A stretch of 64,000 nucleotides of DNA from Myxococcota bacterium. Its GTDB lineage: Bacteria > Myxococcota_A > Polyangia > HGW-17. The position numbers were made by a program, and so were the translations under genes. Positions 18,577 to 26,864 of the stretch are shown piece by piece. The number at the start of each line of letters is the position of its first letter. Position 1 is the stretch's first letter. The notes under the pieces were generated by a model. That model saw only the letters and a program-made list of their open reading frames with translations, had not been told where the DNA came from and did not search any database. The stretch is from positions 37,891 to 101,890 of the forward strand of contig JAHJMN010000014.1 in NCBI GenBank assembly GCA_018821305.1, read 5' to 3'.

Positions 18577-19906
18577 CGCCACTATAATTCTGAATCAAAA
18601 ATAAAATAAGGAAAAACGCAGGAAAGATAATAACAATCCAGCCATAATATAGCAGGGGACTTGGATACCATGAACCTTCACGGATCTGCATGCGAAGTCT
18701 TATGTTGGCATCATAATATTTGTCCATGTTCTGATTAGCACCAGTGGCAAATTTAAAATAATATTCTTTTCCTTTTTTTAAGCCCTTGAGGTAAGTGCGA
18801 TCTACAAGGGATGATTCACTCCAACTCTCTCCTTCATCGACTCCTTCCGCCATCCAGAAATCTGTGTTAATGGTCCGAATATGTTTATCGAGGCCGTTTG
18901 GACCTTTTTCGTAAAGTTCCGCAGTAAGCCACCAGCCTGCTTCCCTATTAATACTTGACCCATAGCGACCGTACGGGAAAGTTCCAGAATCAAACCGGAC
19001 AGTAATAAGAGGACCTTTTTTCAGTTTAAATGTCACCGGTTTTCCTGAAACATCGGTGAAAATAAACTCAGTTTCTCCAAGTCTTTTAACCCGGACAACA
19101 CCTGTATGCTCCAATGCAAGATCACCGGAATCCTTGAGAAAAAAGTAACCACCTAAAAGGGCAGCAGCGCCAAAAATACCCATAAGAACAAAAACGGTTT
19201 TCCAGGAAATGGGTTTCTTTTCAGATTCACTGATTTTTTTATCAATGGTTTTATCCTGAATTTTCAACCCGAATGCTTCTTCCAGTTCCTGTTTTTTAAG
19301 GCCTTTGCCCTTAAGATACTGAATTTCTTTTGAATTATACTCAATACTGAATCGTTCAATACCCTTGCGTAGATCAACATAACTGAAGGTTTCCCCAGGG
19401 CGACTTTTCCAGGTGAGCTCGCCTTCGATATACTCAACAGTAGCGTAATCACTTTCTTCAACAGTAAAGGACTCATTTTCTATGAAGTATCGATCCGAAA
19501 TTTCATAGGGGTCAATATAACGATCAGCTACATAGGGACGGAAAAGAGTATACCCGTTTTCATCTTCCTGAAGCCAAAGAGGAAAACCGGTTTCGGAGAT
19601 CATGAACCATTCATCCCAATCCCAGACATCCAGAACATCGTGTAGATCCCTCCCGGAAAGCCTTATTCTCCCGACTATTTGATAGGTACGTCCAAGAAAT
19701 TGCCCTTTCATGCCAAGTTTTAAAAAACTTCGAGGGGCAAATCTTTCCTTAAGTCCATGTTGTTGCTGAAGGGAAACTACCTGATTGTTCTGACAGACTG
19801 CACCGCAGTAGTCACAAGCAAACGTTTTACTACGGAGTCCACATCTGATGTCGATTTTAGCGGCGCAGTTGGCACATTCGATCTGTCTGATTTTTAGTTC
19901 CGCCAA
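18566..19906 (-). CDS. Zinc-ribbon DUF4178 membrane protein
   Basis: This 446-residue protein has an N-terminal zinc ribbon with two CxxC knuckles (CANC, CDYC), then a DUF4178-type region at about residues 60-210, with GRTYQIVGRIRLSG, VWDWDEWFMISE and FPLWLQEDENGYTLF. A membrane segment lies at about 230-255, an extracytoplasmic beta-rich domain follows, and a last membrane segment lies at about 420-440 before NYSGDDD. The start is TTG at 19906, seven bases after GGAGG; the nearby ATG is out of frame. It shares DUF4178 with the gene at 20949-21659. DUF4178 genes often neighbour DUF350 genes, as here. Molecular function is unknown; envelope stress or ion-linked roles are proposed for such neighbourhoods. 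Confidence 0.85.
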   Translation of the reverse strand: MAELKIRQIECANCAAKIDIRCGLRSKTFACDYCGAVCQNNQVVSLQQQHGLKERFAPRSFLKLGMKGQFLGRTYQIVGRIRLSGRDLHDVLDVWDWDEWFMISETGFPLWLQEDENGYTLFRPYVADRYIDPYEISDRYFIENESFTVEESDYATVEYIEGELTWKSRPGETFSYVDLRKGIERFSIEYNSKEIQYLKGKGLKKQELEEAFGLKIQDKTIDKKISESEKKPISWKTVFVLMGIFGAAALLGGYFFLKDSGDLALEHTGVVRVKRLGETEFIFTDVSGKPVTFKLKKGPLITVRFDSGTFPYGRYGSSINREAGWWLTAELYEKGPNGLDKHIRTINTDFWMAEGVDEGESWSESSLVDRTYLKGLKKGKEYYFKFATGANQNMDKYYDANIRLRMQIREGSWYPSPLLYYGWIVIIFPAFFLILFLIQNYSGDDD

Positions 19907-20018
19907 AGCATTTCCTCCAGTCAGTTCCTGTCCGGAATATAATCAAAATGATAAATACCAATCAAATGAATTGAGTTTGTAAAATTATCAGTCTGCCGGA
20001 TACGAAAACAGAGTTTAG

Positions 20019-20423
20019 TCATGGACTCATTATGGCGGCTGCAACAATTATACAAAGTCCAATAATAATAGCTCCGCATACTATTCCAAGGGCTGTATTT
20101 TGATCAATTTCCAGCTCCTTTCGAAGGTCGAAAGGTGTAATCCAATCATAAACTTTGTAACCGAATAGCGCGATTACAAGTCCCATCAGTGAATAAATAA
20201 GAGTAGCAACGATGTCTGCAATATAAATGCGACTAAAAATTCCACTACGGTCTTTTCGACTCCGTTTGATTTCCGGAGCAGGAGCGGAAGGGGGCGTTGT
20301 TGTGGGGGCTGTGGCCGTGACTTTTGCAGTTTCCGGCTGCATAGTCTGTGCGCTTGATACTCGCACAAATCCGGCAATTGTAGCAACCGCAACAATACTT
20401 AAAATAAAAACTGTTTTATTCAT
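20019..20423 (-). CDS. DUF350 (YjfL-like) membrane protein with exported Pro/Thr linker
   Basis: This 134-residue protein has an N-terminal signal-like segment ending near SSAQ, a Pro/Ala/Thr-rich linker, a basic stretch (EIKRSRKDRSG) and then two membrane helices. The latter match the DUF350 half-unit: TLIYSLMGLVIALFGYKVYD, PFDLRKELEIDQNTALGI and a final IIGLCIIVAAAI. In E. coli, YjfL of this family is encoded near a PspA paralogue and an ATP-grasp enzyme. GGAGG precedes the ATG at good spacing. A repeat block (20455-20760) separates it from the upstream genes, so it may have its own promoter or depend on read-through. Confidence 0.85.
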   Translation of the reverse strand: MNKTVFILSIVAVATIAGFVRVSSAQTMQPETAKVTATAPTTTPPSAPAPEIKRSRKDRSGIFSRIYIADIVATLIYSLMGLVIALFGYKVYDWITPFDLRKELEIDQNTALGIVCGAIIIGLCIIVAAAIMSP

Positions 20424-20454
20424 TAAAACCTCCGTTATGGTAAGTTCGTGTTAT

Positions 20455-20760
20455 AAAAAGCATGTTTACGAAAATATGCTTTTCGGAACACTATAATAAT
20501 TTCAAGTATAGCACTATCGAGAAGCGGCAACTGCGTTGCCGAGAGCGTCTTCATTATTAATGCCTGAGCGAAATAGTTCGTGTCCGGAAATTCGCTTCGC
20601 AAAGAATTTTATTAAAAATTCTATCCGGCCACTATTAATATTTTCAACACCTTGCGGTTACTGTTCTGAGCAAAAAACCGGCGAAAAATTTGATTTCCCG
20701 TATTTCAGGACAGTAACGAAATACCTGCGAACTTGGAAAAGCTCTATTTCAGGACATTAA
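20455..20760 (-). repeat. Composite family B block, inverted
   Basis: Read in reverse this block has the same order of parts as 27681-27988: CTGTTCTGAGCAAAAAACCG on the plus strand pairs with the TTTGCTCAGGACAG type end, TTCGCTTCGCAAAG is shared, and GCATGTTTACGAAAATATGC matches the distal end. It also holds a perfect hairpin, CGGCAAC TGC GTTGCCG, at 20525-20541. It ends CAGGACATTAAC just before the small gene at 20765. No credible reading frame is present. It fills the gap between the small membrane peptide gene and the DUF350 gene. Confidence 0.75.
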
Positions 20761-20764
20761 CTGG

Positions 20765-20938
20765 TTATCTTTTTCCGCCTCGATAGTATCGTCCACCCCC
20801 GGTAGCAGATTTGGAACTTCCCTGACGCGTGGATTTTTCAGAAACCGAATCGGCTCCAACGCCCATCCGGGAGGCCATCAGGGTGAGGCCAAGACCACCA
20901 GTGATAAGTCCAATGAGGATCCATTCAGTTAATCTCAT
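20765..20938 (-). CDS. 57-residue single-pass membrane peptide
   Basis: This short gene begins at ATG 20938, preceded by AGGTGG, and ends at TAA 20765. The product has one hydrophobic segment (about residues 5-22, EWILIGLITGGLGLTLMA) followed by a Ser/Gly-rich tail with basic and tyrosine residues (TGGGRYYRGGKR). It lies 10 bases after the stop of the DUF4178 gene at 20949 and in the same direction, so it is very likely translated from the same message. Its role is unknown. The small size, good ribosome-binding site and operon position are the evidence that it is real. Confidence 0.7.
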   Translation of the reverse strand: MRLTEWILIGLITGGLGLTLMASRMGVGADSVSEKSTRQGSSKSATGGGRYYRGGKR

Positions 20939-20948
20939 GTTTCACCAC

Positions 20949-21659
20949 CTAGAAAGCACCCACAGTATCTTTGGGATTTGGCTCATCTTCCGTCTGAATC
21001 TGCTCATAATTCAGGGGCCAACCCTTGCAAAGGGAAGCACTTTGCCCATTTTCATCTATTTCCAGCGAAAAACGGACACCATCCCCTGCTCCATCAATAT
21101 AAATTACTTTGTGACCTTTGCGTACTGGTGAAGGAAGAGAACCTTCAGAACTACTCACAAAGGCGTTACCATATTCAAACATAGTCCATGTACCCATATC
21201 ATTGTACAGCGGTCTGAGAAGTTTACCAACTCTCAGTTCGTCATTCTCAGTTTTTGCAAGTTGATGTAACATCTGAACTATACTGTAATCAACGATGGGA
21301 ACTTCAATGAAGAGAATATATACACCTTCATCTTCCTGAAGCCAGTAACCCTGCCCTCCAATGTCTATATACCACTCAAACCAGTAGCCGCCATCGTATT
21401 CATACATGATATTACCGGTGATTATCCACTCAGAAACATCGTTGTTCCACCTTATGTACCCCCGCTGGCCCGTATGAAAACGACTGAAGTTATCTGTGAG
21501 AGTTGCATGGACGTCTTCTCCGCTTTCGGCGGAAATTGCCTTTGTTGAGTCACCAACATAAGACTGGGTATTGCACCAGGGGCAATTTATATAGTCTTCA
21601 AACCTGTGTGATGAATCAACGGGTGCTCCGCAGGCGGGGCAGCTCATTTCTCCAGGCAT
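20949..21659 (-). CDS. Zinc-ribbon DUF4178 protein (soluble)
   Basis: The 236-residue product starts at ATG 21659, six bases after GAAGGGAG; a TTG 15 bases upstream is inside that ribosome-binding region. It opens with a zinc ribbon (CPACG, CPWCN) and continues as a DUF4178-type domain with WNNDVSEWIITGNIMYEYDG, a GGYWFEWYIDIGGQGYWLQ block and FEYGNAFVSSSEG. There is no membrane segment, in contrast with its paralogue at 18566-19906. It is the first gene of the cluster running to 15870. Cytoplasmic location is likely. Function unknown. Confidence 0.85.
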   Translation of the reverse strand: MPGEMSCPACGAPVDSSHRFEDYINCPWCNTQSYVGDSTKAISAESGEDVHATLTDNFSRFHTGQRGYIRWNNDVSEWIITGNIMYEYDGGYWFEWYIDIGGQGYWLQEDEGVYILFIEVPIVDYSIVQMLHQLAKTENDELRVGKLLRPLYNDMGTWTMFEYGNAFVSSSEGSLPSPVRKGHKVIYIDGAGDGVRFSLEIDENGQSASLCKGWPLNYEQIQTEDEPNPKDTVGAF

Positions 21660-21865
21660 ATGTGCTCCCTTCAATTAAGAATGTGTCAGTGACCGCATTG
21701 CGGTAAAAGTCTAATAAAAATTCTAACCTGACACAATAAATATTTTGTACAATGCAATAGAATCGGAAATTTGGAAAAATGGTTATTCCTGTTTCCCTTG
21801 AGAGTGAGTATATATTAAATTGTAAATACCTACAAGTACAAGGCAAAATTTAAAAGTATTTAGTT
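21660..21865. other. AT-rich upstream region of the DUF4178/DUF350 cluster
   Basis: There is no gene here on either strand. It should contain the promoter of the minus-strand cluster, but I cannot identify a convincing -35/-10 pair. It ends where a family A element begins. Confidence 0.5.
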
Positions 21866-22137
21866 ACTGCTTCCTGAGTTAAAGGATCGAAATCTAAAAA
21901 GTGAATATTTGGTTCCATTCTTTGTAATTATCCATTGATATTGAGTGGTTACGCTCTAATCCTGAACCTATTTGCCTGAAAAACTGAGTTCCTGTTTAAA
22001 ATTTCAGGTAACCAGAAAATCAGTAGCAGGAACAGGACAATCAGGTAGGCAATTTCGCGCAGCGGAATGCTTTAGAGGGTCTCTTTCCTGAAGATTTTCT
22101 TTAGAATAACTCACAATCGTATTACTCAGGAAGCGGT
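21866..22137 (+). repeat. Family A element, full length (272 bp)
   Basis: The left end is ACTGCTTCCTGAGTTAA (21866-21882) and the right end TTACTCAGGAAGCGGT (22122-22137), which inverts to ACCGCTTCCTGAGTAA. The interior has the subterminal block GGATCGAAATCTAAAAAGTG, also present at 28474, and the CCTG/CAGG core with CAGTAGCAGGAACAGGACAA. It is followed three bases later by a family B element. Confidence 0.88.
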
Positions 22138-22140
22138 ATA

Positions 22141-22201
22141 GTTACTGTCCTGAAATACAGTTTTTTTTATTTTTCGTCGCTTTTTTGCTCAGGAAATTAA
22201 C
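22141..22201 (+). repeat. Family B element, copy d
   Basis: It begins GTTACTGTCCTGAAATACAG, has a T-rich middle and ends TTTTGCTCAGGAAATTAAC, a slightly decayed inverse of the left end. The same left end is found at 27682. It sits 66 bases downstream of the VWA lipoprotein stop on the minus strand and may form that transcript's 3' end. Confidence 0.75.
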
Positions 22202-22266
22202 CGTAAGGTGGTGAATTTTTGAGAAATACTCAGGAAAACGAGGGTGAGGATGAGATAAAAGCGGAA

Positions 22267-24018
22267 TCAGTTGCAGATTTCGTTGTTGTTTGCCTGACAA
22301 TCAGGATCCTGGCAATCTCTGAGACCGTCGAAGTCATTGTCAATGTCGTCCTGACAGAGCTGCTCGGTGAGGGGGAAACCGGCGCAGGTAATGGAAGCGC
22401 GGGTTCCGGGAGCTGGATTTGTCTTACGGCTGATGATAATTTCAGCACCGCGGGAGGGACCGTAATTTGCATCTGGAGCAGCACACTCTTCATTGAAGGT
22501 AACATGCCAGCACTGATTAACCGGAAGATTGGGATCGCGTTTTTGTGGGTGACCGCCCATGTATGTATCAGGACAAATGGTAATAGGTACTGTTTCTCCA
22601 GTGGAAAGAATATCTTTTACTTCGCAGTTTGGGTTACATGTTTGGGCTTCTGCATCAGAAAGTGAAGTAAGTTTTGTACCACCATTTGCAAAGGAAGGAT
22701 CCGGACAGCCTTTAAGAGGAGTAGTAATACACTGAACCTCAACGAGAGCTTTGATTTTTTCACCAAGACCTTCAAGGGCCTGACTGTAATCGGGGTTACA
22801 GATAGAAGTGTATGCCCAGTTGAGATCCGCTTCATCTGTAAGGAAATAATTTACAAATTCAAAAAGGCGAATACCGGATACTGCACCGACTGTATCACTT
22901 GGAGCATAGCAAACGGGCTGAAGTTCCGGCCAGGAGTTTTCATCGACACCCACGGAAAGAGCACCATTATTGTATGGACCGCCGATGGCGCCGACAATGG
23001 TAAGCTCTGAGGATTTGATGGTCGAGAGGAAGTTTGTATAAGTAGAAACAGGCTGGAGAAGATTGTTATTGTCATTGGCAGGGCGGGAGTGACAATTCTG
23101 GTAGTTTACTACACCACCGGTAATAACACGCTGCCATGCGTTGTCGCATACAATACCGAATTCAGTACAGCGGAAAGAACTTAGAGGACCGAGGTTTCCG
23201 GAGATTGAAGTGTCGGAATCATCGAAGATTGTTCCGGGCTGTTTGGCACTGCAGTCGTCTTCGTCGGAAATGAAGAAGAGAGCAAGATAGGCATTACTAC
23301 GGATAAATCCGGGGTTTTTGCCAGGTGTTAGTGAGCGGAGCATAGCTTCGAAGTGCTGCTCAAAGCCGCAACCGGATGTTCCAGCATCAGCCATACAACT
23401 GAAAACATCTTCAAGATCTTCACCGGTGTAGTTACGGCAACGGGGGCAACCGTCTTCGTCTGTAGCAAACTGAAGACCTGCCGGTTCTGTGGCAACACCT
23501 TCAATGGTAAAAGCAGAAACTTCACAGTTTGTCTGACTGCAGTCGTGAGCAGAACAAATGTTTGTATCGTTGTCACGAGTGATGGTGCATCCTGCTGGTT
23601 CAACATCAACAACGAAGTTCTGGCCAACGGGGTTTGCGCAGCCGCCTTTAACTAAAAGGCCATCATCGCCGACGCCTTCACAACCACCAACGTTGAAAGT
23701 GTACGTTCCAATATCTGGAGTGATAACACCAATATGAACGTTGGGAAGACCACCGGAGATGTCCTTCAGAACGCGCATAAGTGAACTGAAGTTGTTTCTC
23801 AGTGTTTCCTGTTCACCCCTCATGGAGCCGGAGGTATCGATCTGGAAAAGAATGTCAACATCTCGAGTTGATGCCTGAACAGCACTGAAGTCAGAGATGA
23901 CGTCGGGCTGGGGATCTGCAACTTTCATGGGTCTTTCGATGCATGACCATACGAAGACCAGAGAAGTCACTGCCGTGAGTGTTGCGAGAAACCGCAGGAA
24001 AAATCTTTTGTTTTTCAT
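22267..24018 (-). CDS. VWA-domain lipoprotein, paralogue 1
   Basis: This 583-residue lipoprotein has a signal ending VFVWSC and a VWA domain from about residue 50 with an intact MIDAS start, DTSGSM. Many Cys residues follow, for example CPRCRNYTGEDLEDVFSCM, suggesting a disulfide-braced extracellular fold. The C-terminus ends in an Asp-rich, Cys-bounded motif, CQDDIDNDFDGLRDCQD, related to the MopE-type repeats in the gene at 55774. GGAGGATGAAAT precedes the ATG. VWA domains bind protein partners through a divalent metal, so surface adhesion or complex assembly is plausible. It is followed upstream by a close paralogue, indicating a tandem duplication. Confidence 0.92.
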   Translation of the reverse strand: MKNKRFFLRFLATLTAVTSLVFVWSCIERPMKVADPQPDVISDFSAVQASTRDVDILFQIDTSGSMRGEQETLRNNFSSLMRVLKDISGGLPNVHIGVITPDIGTYTFNVGGCEGVGDDGLLVKGGCANPVGQNFVVDVEPAGCTITRDNDTNICSAHDCSQTNCEVSAFTIEGVATEPAGLQFATDEDGCPRCRNYTGEDLEDVFSCMADAGTSGCGFEQHFEAMLRSLTPGKNPGFIRSNAYLALFFISDEDDCSAKQPGTIFDDSDTSISGNLGPLSSFRCTEFGIVCDNAWQRVITGGVVNYQNCHSRPANDNNNLLQPVSTYTNFLSTIKSSELTIVGAIGGPYNNGALSVGVDENSWPELQPVCYAPSDTVGAVSGIRLFEFVNYFLTDEADLNWAYTSICNPDYSQALEGLGEKIKALVEVQCITTPLKGCPDPSFANGGTKLTSLSDAEAQTCNPNCEVKDILSTGETVPITICPDTYMGGHPQKRDPNLPVNQCWHVTFNEECAAPDANYGPSRGAEIIISRKTNPAPGTRASITCAGFPLTEQLCQDDIDNDFDGLRDCQDPDCQANNNEICN

Positions 24019-24263
24019 ATTTCATCCTCCAAAGGGCATTTGCCGCAGGTTACATATATATAATTTAAAAATCCTTTTTTCACAAGCTGATTAAACCAAT
24101 TTTACGGAATAATACAATGTTCAGCACATATACAGTGTACCCCTGGAAGAAAAAAGAATGGACTAAAATTGATTTTTTTTCCAGAAAACTGATTTTTTTT
24201 ATTTTCTTATTTCGTAGTGGACTTATTTGTGATAGAGATTAAATCATTAAAAATCTGGAATAT

Positions 24264-24275
24264 CAGGACATTAAC
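24264..24275 (+). repeat. Family B terminal remnant
   Basis: CAGGACATTAAC, the right terminus of family B, stands alone 12 bases downstream of the paralogue 2 stop codon. The rest of the 24019-24286 gap is AT-rich and holds no gene that I can see. Confidence 0.5.
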
Positions 24276-24286
24276 TTCCTGCAGAA

Positions 24287-26086
24287 TCAATTTTGAGGAC
24301 AAATTTGACTCGGATATCCTCCCGGAAATTGGCAATCGGGATCTTCGCAATCCTTAAGACCATCGAAGTCATTGTCGATGTCATCCTGACAGAGTTGTTC
24401 GATGAGGGGGAAACCAGCACAGGTTATAGACGCTCTGGTTCCTGGCATTGGATTTGATCTTCTACTGATAACGATTTCAGCTCCCCTGGAAGGACCGAAA
24501 TTATTATCCGGATCTGCACATTTTTCATTATATCTCACATGCCAGCACTGATTCACTGGTAAGTTGGGATCTCTTTTTTCTGGATGTCCCCCATTATAAT
24601 CTTGTGGGCACATATTTATAGTAACACGTTCACCCGTAGTAAATAGATCATTTACACTGCAATTAGCTTCACAAACATCGGCACAGGGTTTTCCTTCTTC
24701 ACACTCATTTCCTCTCGGGAGTTCAGTCAGGGGAGTCTGTCCATTAAAAGCGGCAGGATCAGGGCAACCTTTTAAGGGAGTAGTAATACACTGAACCTCA
24801 ACGAGAGCTTTGATTTTTTCACCAAGACCTTCAAGGGCACCGGAATAGTCATTGTTACAGATAGATGTAAAAGCCCAACTGAGATCATTTTCATTGCTGA
24901 TAAACTCGGAGATAAATTCATATAATCGGATTCCAGGAGCGGCTCCATCGGTATCTCCGGCGGCGGCGCAAACTGGGTTTACATCAGGATTGTTATTTCC
25001 ATTAAGACCTATACTTAAGTTTCCATTGTTGTTTGGTCCTGTTATTGCGCCGGCTATTATCATTTCTGGAGATTTTATTGTTTTAAGAAGATTTGTAAAC
25101 TGGGAAACAGGCTTTAAAAGATTGTTTGCATCCGTAGCAGATCTACTATGGCACCCCGTATAGTTTTCGGAACCACCACGAATAAATCTATTCCAGGTCT
25201 GATCACAGACGAGACCAAATTCCAGACATCGAAAGTTATCAAGAGGACCAAGATTTCCTTCAAGAGATGTGTCGGAATTATCAAAAATGGTTCCCGGAGA
25301 CTTTGCACTGCAATCATCTTCGTCTGAGATAATAAAAACAGCGAGATAGGCGTTATCCCGGAGAAAACCCGGATTATGATTGCCTGATAGGGCTTTTGTT
25401 ACCGCTTCAAGATGCTGCTCAAACCCACAACCTCCGGTTCCAATGTCCGCCATGCAGGTGAAAACCTGTTCGAGATCTTCTCCTGAGTAATTTCGACATC
25501 TTGGACATCCGTTGTCATCGGAGTAAAGAGTCAGACCTGCCGGTTCACTTGATGTACCATTTATAGAAAATGCATCCTGTTCGCAGTTAGCCTGAGAACA
25601 GGTAGAATTACTGCAGATTCCCGTTTCCTCATCTCTGGAAAAACTGCATCCTGAAGGTTCTATATCCACTATGAAGTTCTGTCCAATTGGATTACTGCAA
25701 CCACTTCCTTTAAGAAGTTTTGCATCATCTCCAATACCTCCGCATCCTGGAACACTGAAATTGTATGCTCCGATATCCGGAGAAATAACACCGATATGAA
25801 CATTTGGAAGTCCACCACCAATATCTTTAAGAACGCGCATTAAATTTGGGAAGTTATTCAATAATGTAGATTGCTCTCCGGCCATGGAAACCGAAGTATC
25901 AATCATGAAAAGAATATCCACATCACGGGTTGAAGACTGAGCAGCGGAAAAGTCACTGATTATATCCGGCTGAGGATCTGCAACTTTCATTGGCCTTTCA
26001 ATGCAGGAAAAGGCCATGGCAAGCATCAGTGTTGAAACCGTTAATATGGCTATTCGCAAAAACATACGACGAATTGTAAATTTCAT
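24287..26086 (-). CDS. VWA-domain lipoprotein, paralogue 2
   Basis: I place the start at ATG 26086, preceded by AGGAGG at seven bases; a longer start at 26110 lies across the ribosome-binding site. The ~599-residue lipoprotein has a signal ending MAFSC, the mature start IERPMKVADPQPD shared with paralogue 1, and a VWA MIDAS start, DTSVSM, where paralogue 1 has DTSGSM. The DxSxS pattern is kept. The Cys-rich middle and the C-terminal CQDDIDNDFDGLKDCEDPDC are conserved. An extra stretch, EEGKPCADVCEANC, is absent from paralogue 1. The two genes are in the same direction with 268 bp between them. Confidence 0.92.
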   Translation of the reverse strand: MKFTIRRMFLRIAILTVSTLMLAMAFSCIERPMKVADPQPDIISDFSAAQSSTRDVDILFMIDTSVSMAGEQSTLLNNFPNLMRVLKDIGGGLPNVHIGVISPDIGAYNFSVPGCGGIGDDAKLLKGSGCSNPIGQNFIVDIEPSGCSFSRDEETGICSNSTCSQANCEQDAFSINGTSSEPAGLTLYSDDNGCPRCRNYSGEDLEQVFTCMADIGTGGCGFEQHLEAVTKALSGNHNPGFLRDNAYLAVFIISDEDDCSAKSPGTIFDNSDTSLEGNLGPLDNFRCLEFGLVCDQTWNRFIRGGSENYTGCHSRSATDANNLLKPVSQFTNLLKTIKSPEMIIAGAITGPNNNGNLSIGLNGNNNPDVNPVCAAAGDTDGAAPGIRLYEFISEFISNENDLSWAFTSICNNDYSGALEGLGEKIKALVEVQCITTPLKGCPDPAAFNGQTPLTELPRGNECEEGKPCADVCEANCSVNDLFTTGERVTINMCPQDYNGGHPEKRDPNLPVNQCWHVRYNEKCADPDNNFGPSRGAEIVISRRSNPMPGTRASITCAGFPLIEQLCQDDIDNDFDGLKDCEDPDCQFPGGYPSQICPQN

Positions 26087-26289
26087 AGCAAGTCCTCCTC
26101 TGGAATACACCAGTGTGTCTCCCGAAAATAACGGGTCGCAGTTGTTTAAAGTCTTAAGAGATTTTCAAGTTTTGTTAACTTTCCGTAATCAGATACGTTT
26201 CAGGAAAACGGTCTGGAGGAAAGTCATAAGTTGCTGCTGTCTAGTAAGTGGAATATCAGTTGGAAAATGGGTGGAAAATTTAAAAATTT

Positions 26290-26763
26290 TTAAAAGCCGT
26301 CAGTCCAATCGGGGTTATCAATTTTTATTTCTGTAAGTAAAAAACCATCTTTAATATCGGAATCTTCAAGAATTTCTGAACCTGCATATTCATGGCGCTT
26401 TTTTAATTTGATGGCATATTGACGGGCAAATTTGGGATCAGACCAGGCTCCAATCAGGGAAATACTCAAGTTACCTTCACTGTCAGTTTTTCTAAAACTC
26501 AGAACAAAAACAAGTGCATTTTTAAGAATCTGAGACTTGGTAGCAAGGGTACGAAAAGCGAATTCATCTATTGTAAGTTCCTGAATAAAAAAACCACCAT
26601 CGTCAGGACCGGGATCTTTTTCCATAATTTCAGGGTGACTTTTAAATCCGCTTAATTTTATGTATTTATCAATATTATCCGTAAGGATTTCTTTTGTAGA
26701 AAAAATTCCAAGGGTCCGTGGTTTTTCCGGTGGATTATAATGGCTGAGGTGAAGTATTTTCAT
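26290..26763 (-). CDS. Small protein with internal duplication (DUF7336-like pattern)
   Basis: This 157-residue soluble protein appears to be two copies of a ~70-residue unit. The first has LGIFSTKEILTDNIDKYIKL followed by a second-half strand GGFFIQELTIDEF. The second has ISLIGAWSDPKFARQYAIKL followed by DGFLLTEIKIDNPDWTDGF. The order (strand, G-x-[FW]-S, helix, then a D-G-F strand and a closing W-x-x-G-F) resembles a small family of which DUF7336 is one named member; this is recall, not a search. CGGAGA precedes the ATG. No neighbour suggests a role; immunity or regulatory proteins of this kind exist. Confidence 0.65.
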   Translation of the reverse strand: MKILHLSHYNPPEKPRTLGIFSTKEILTDNIDKYIKLSGFKSHPEIMEKDPGPDDGGFFIQELTIDEFAFRTLATKSQILKNALVFVLSFRKTDSEGNLSISLIGAWSDPKFARQYAIKLKKRHEYAGSEILEDSDIKDGFLLTEIKIDNPDWTDGF

Positions 26764-26864
26764 ATAGAAGTCTCCGGGTTGTTGTGCAGACTATAACACG
26801 ACAGATAATATGTTCTGAAAGAAAAAATTTGTTATTATTCAGCGGTCAGCAGAATGAGGTTTAA

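Noticed and set aside
20455..20760. Possible short genes within the repeat block
   Set aside because: The frames coincide with repeated sequence in the opposite orientation at 27681-27988 and share no codon pattern.
22219..22665. Plus-strand frame opposite the VWA lipoprotein
   Set aside because: It lies antisense to a well-supported gene and shows no recognisable domain or ribosome-binding site.
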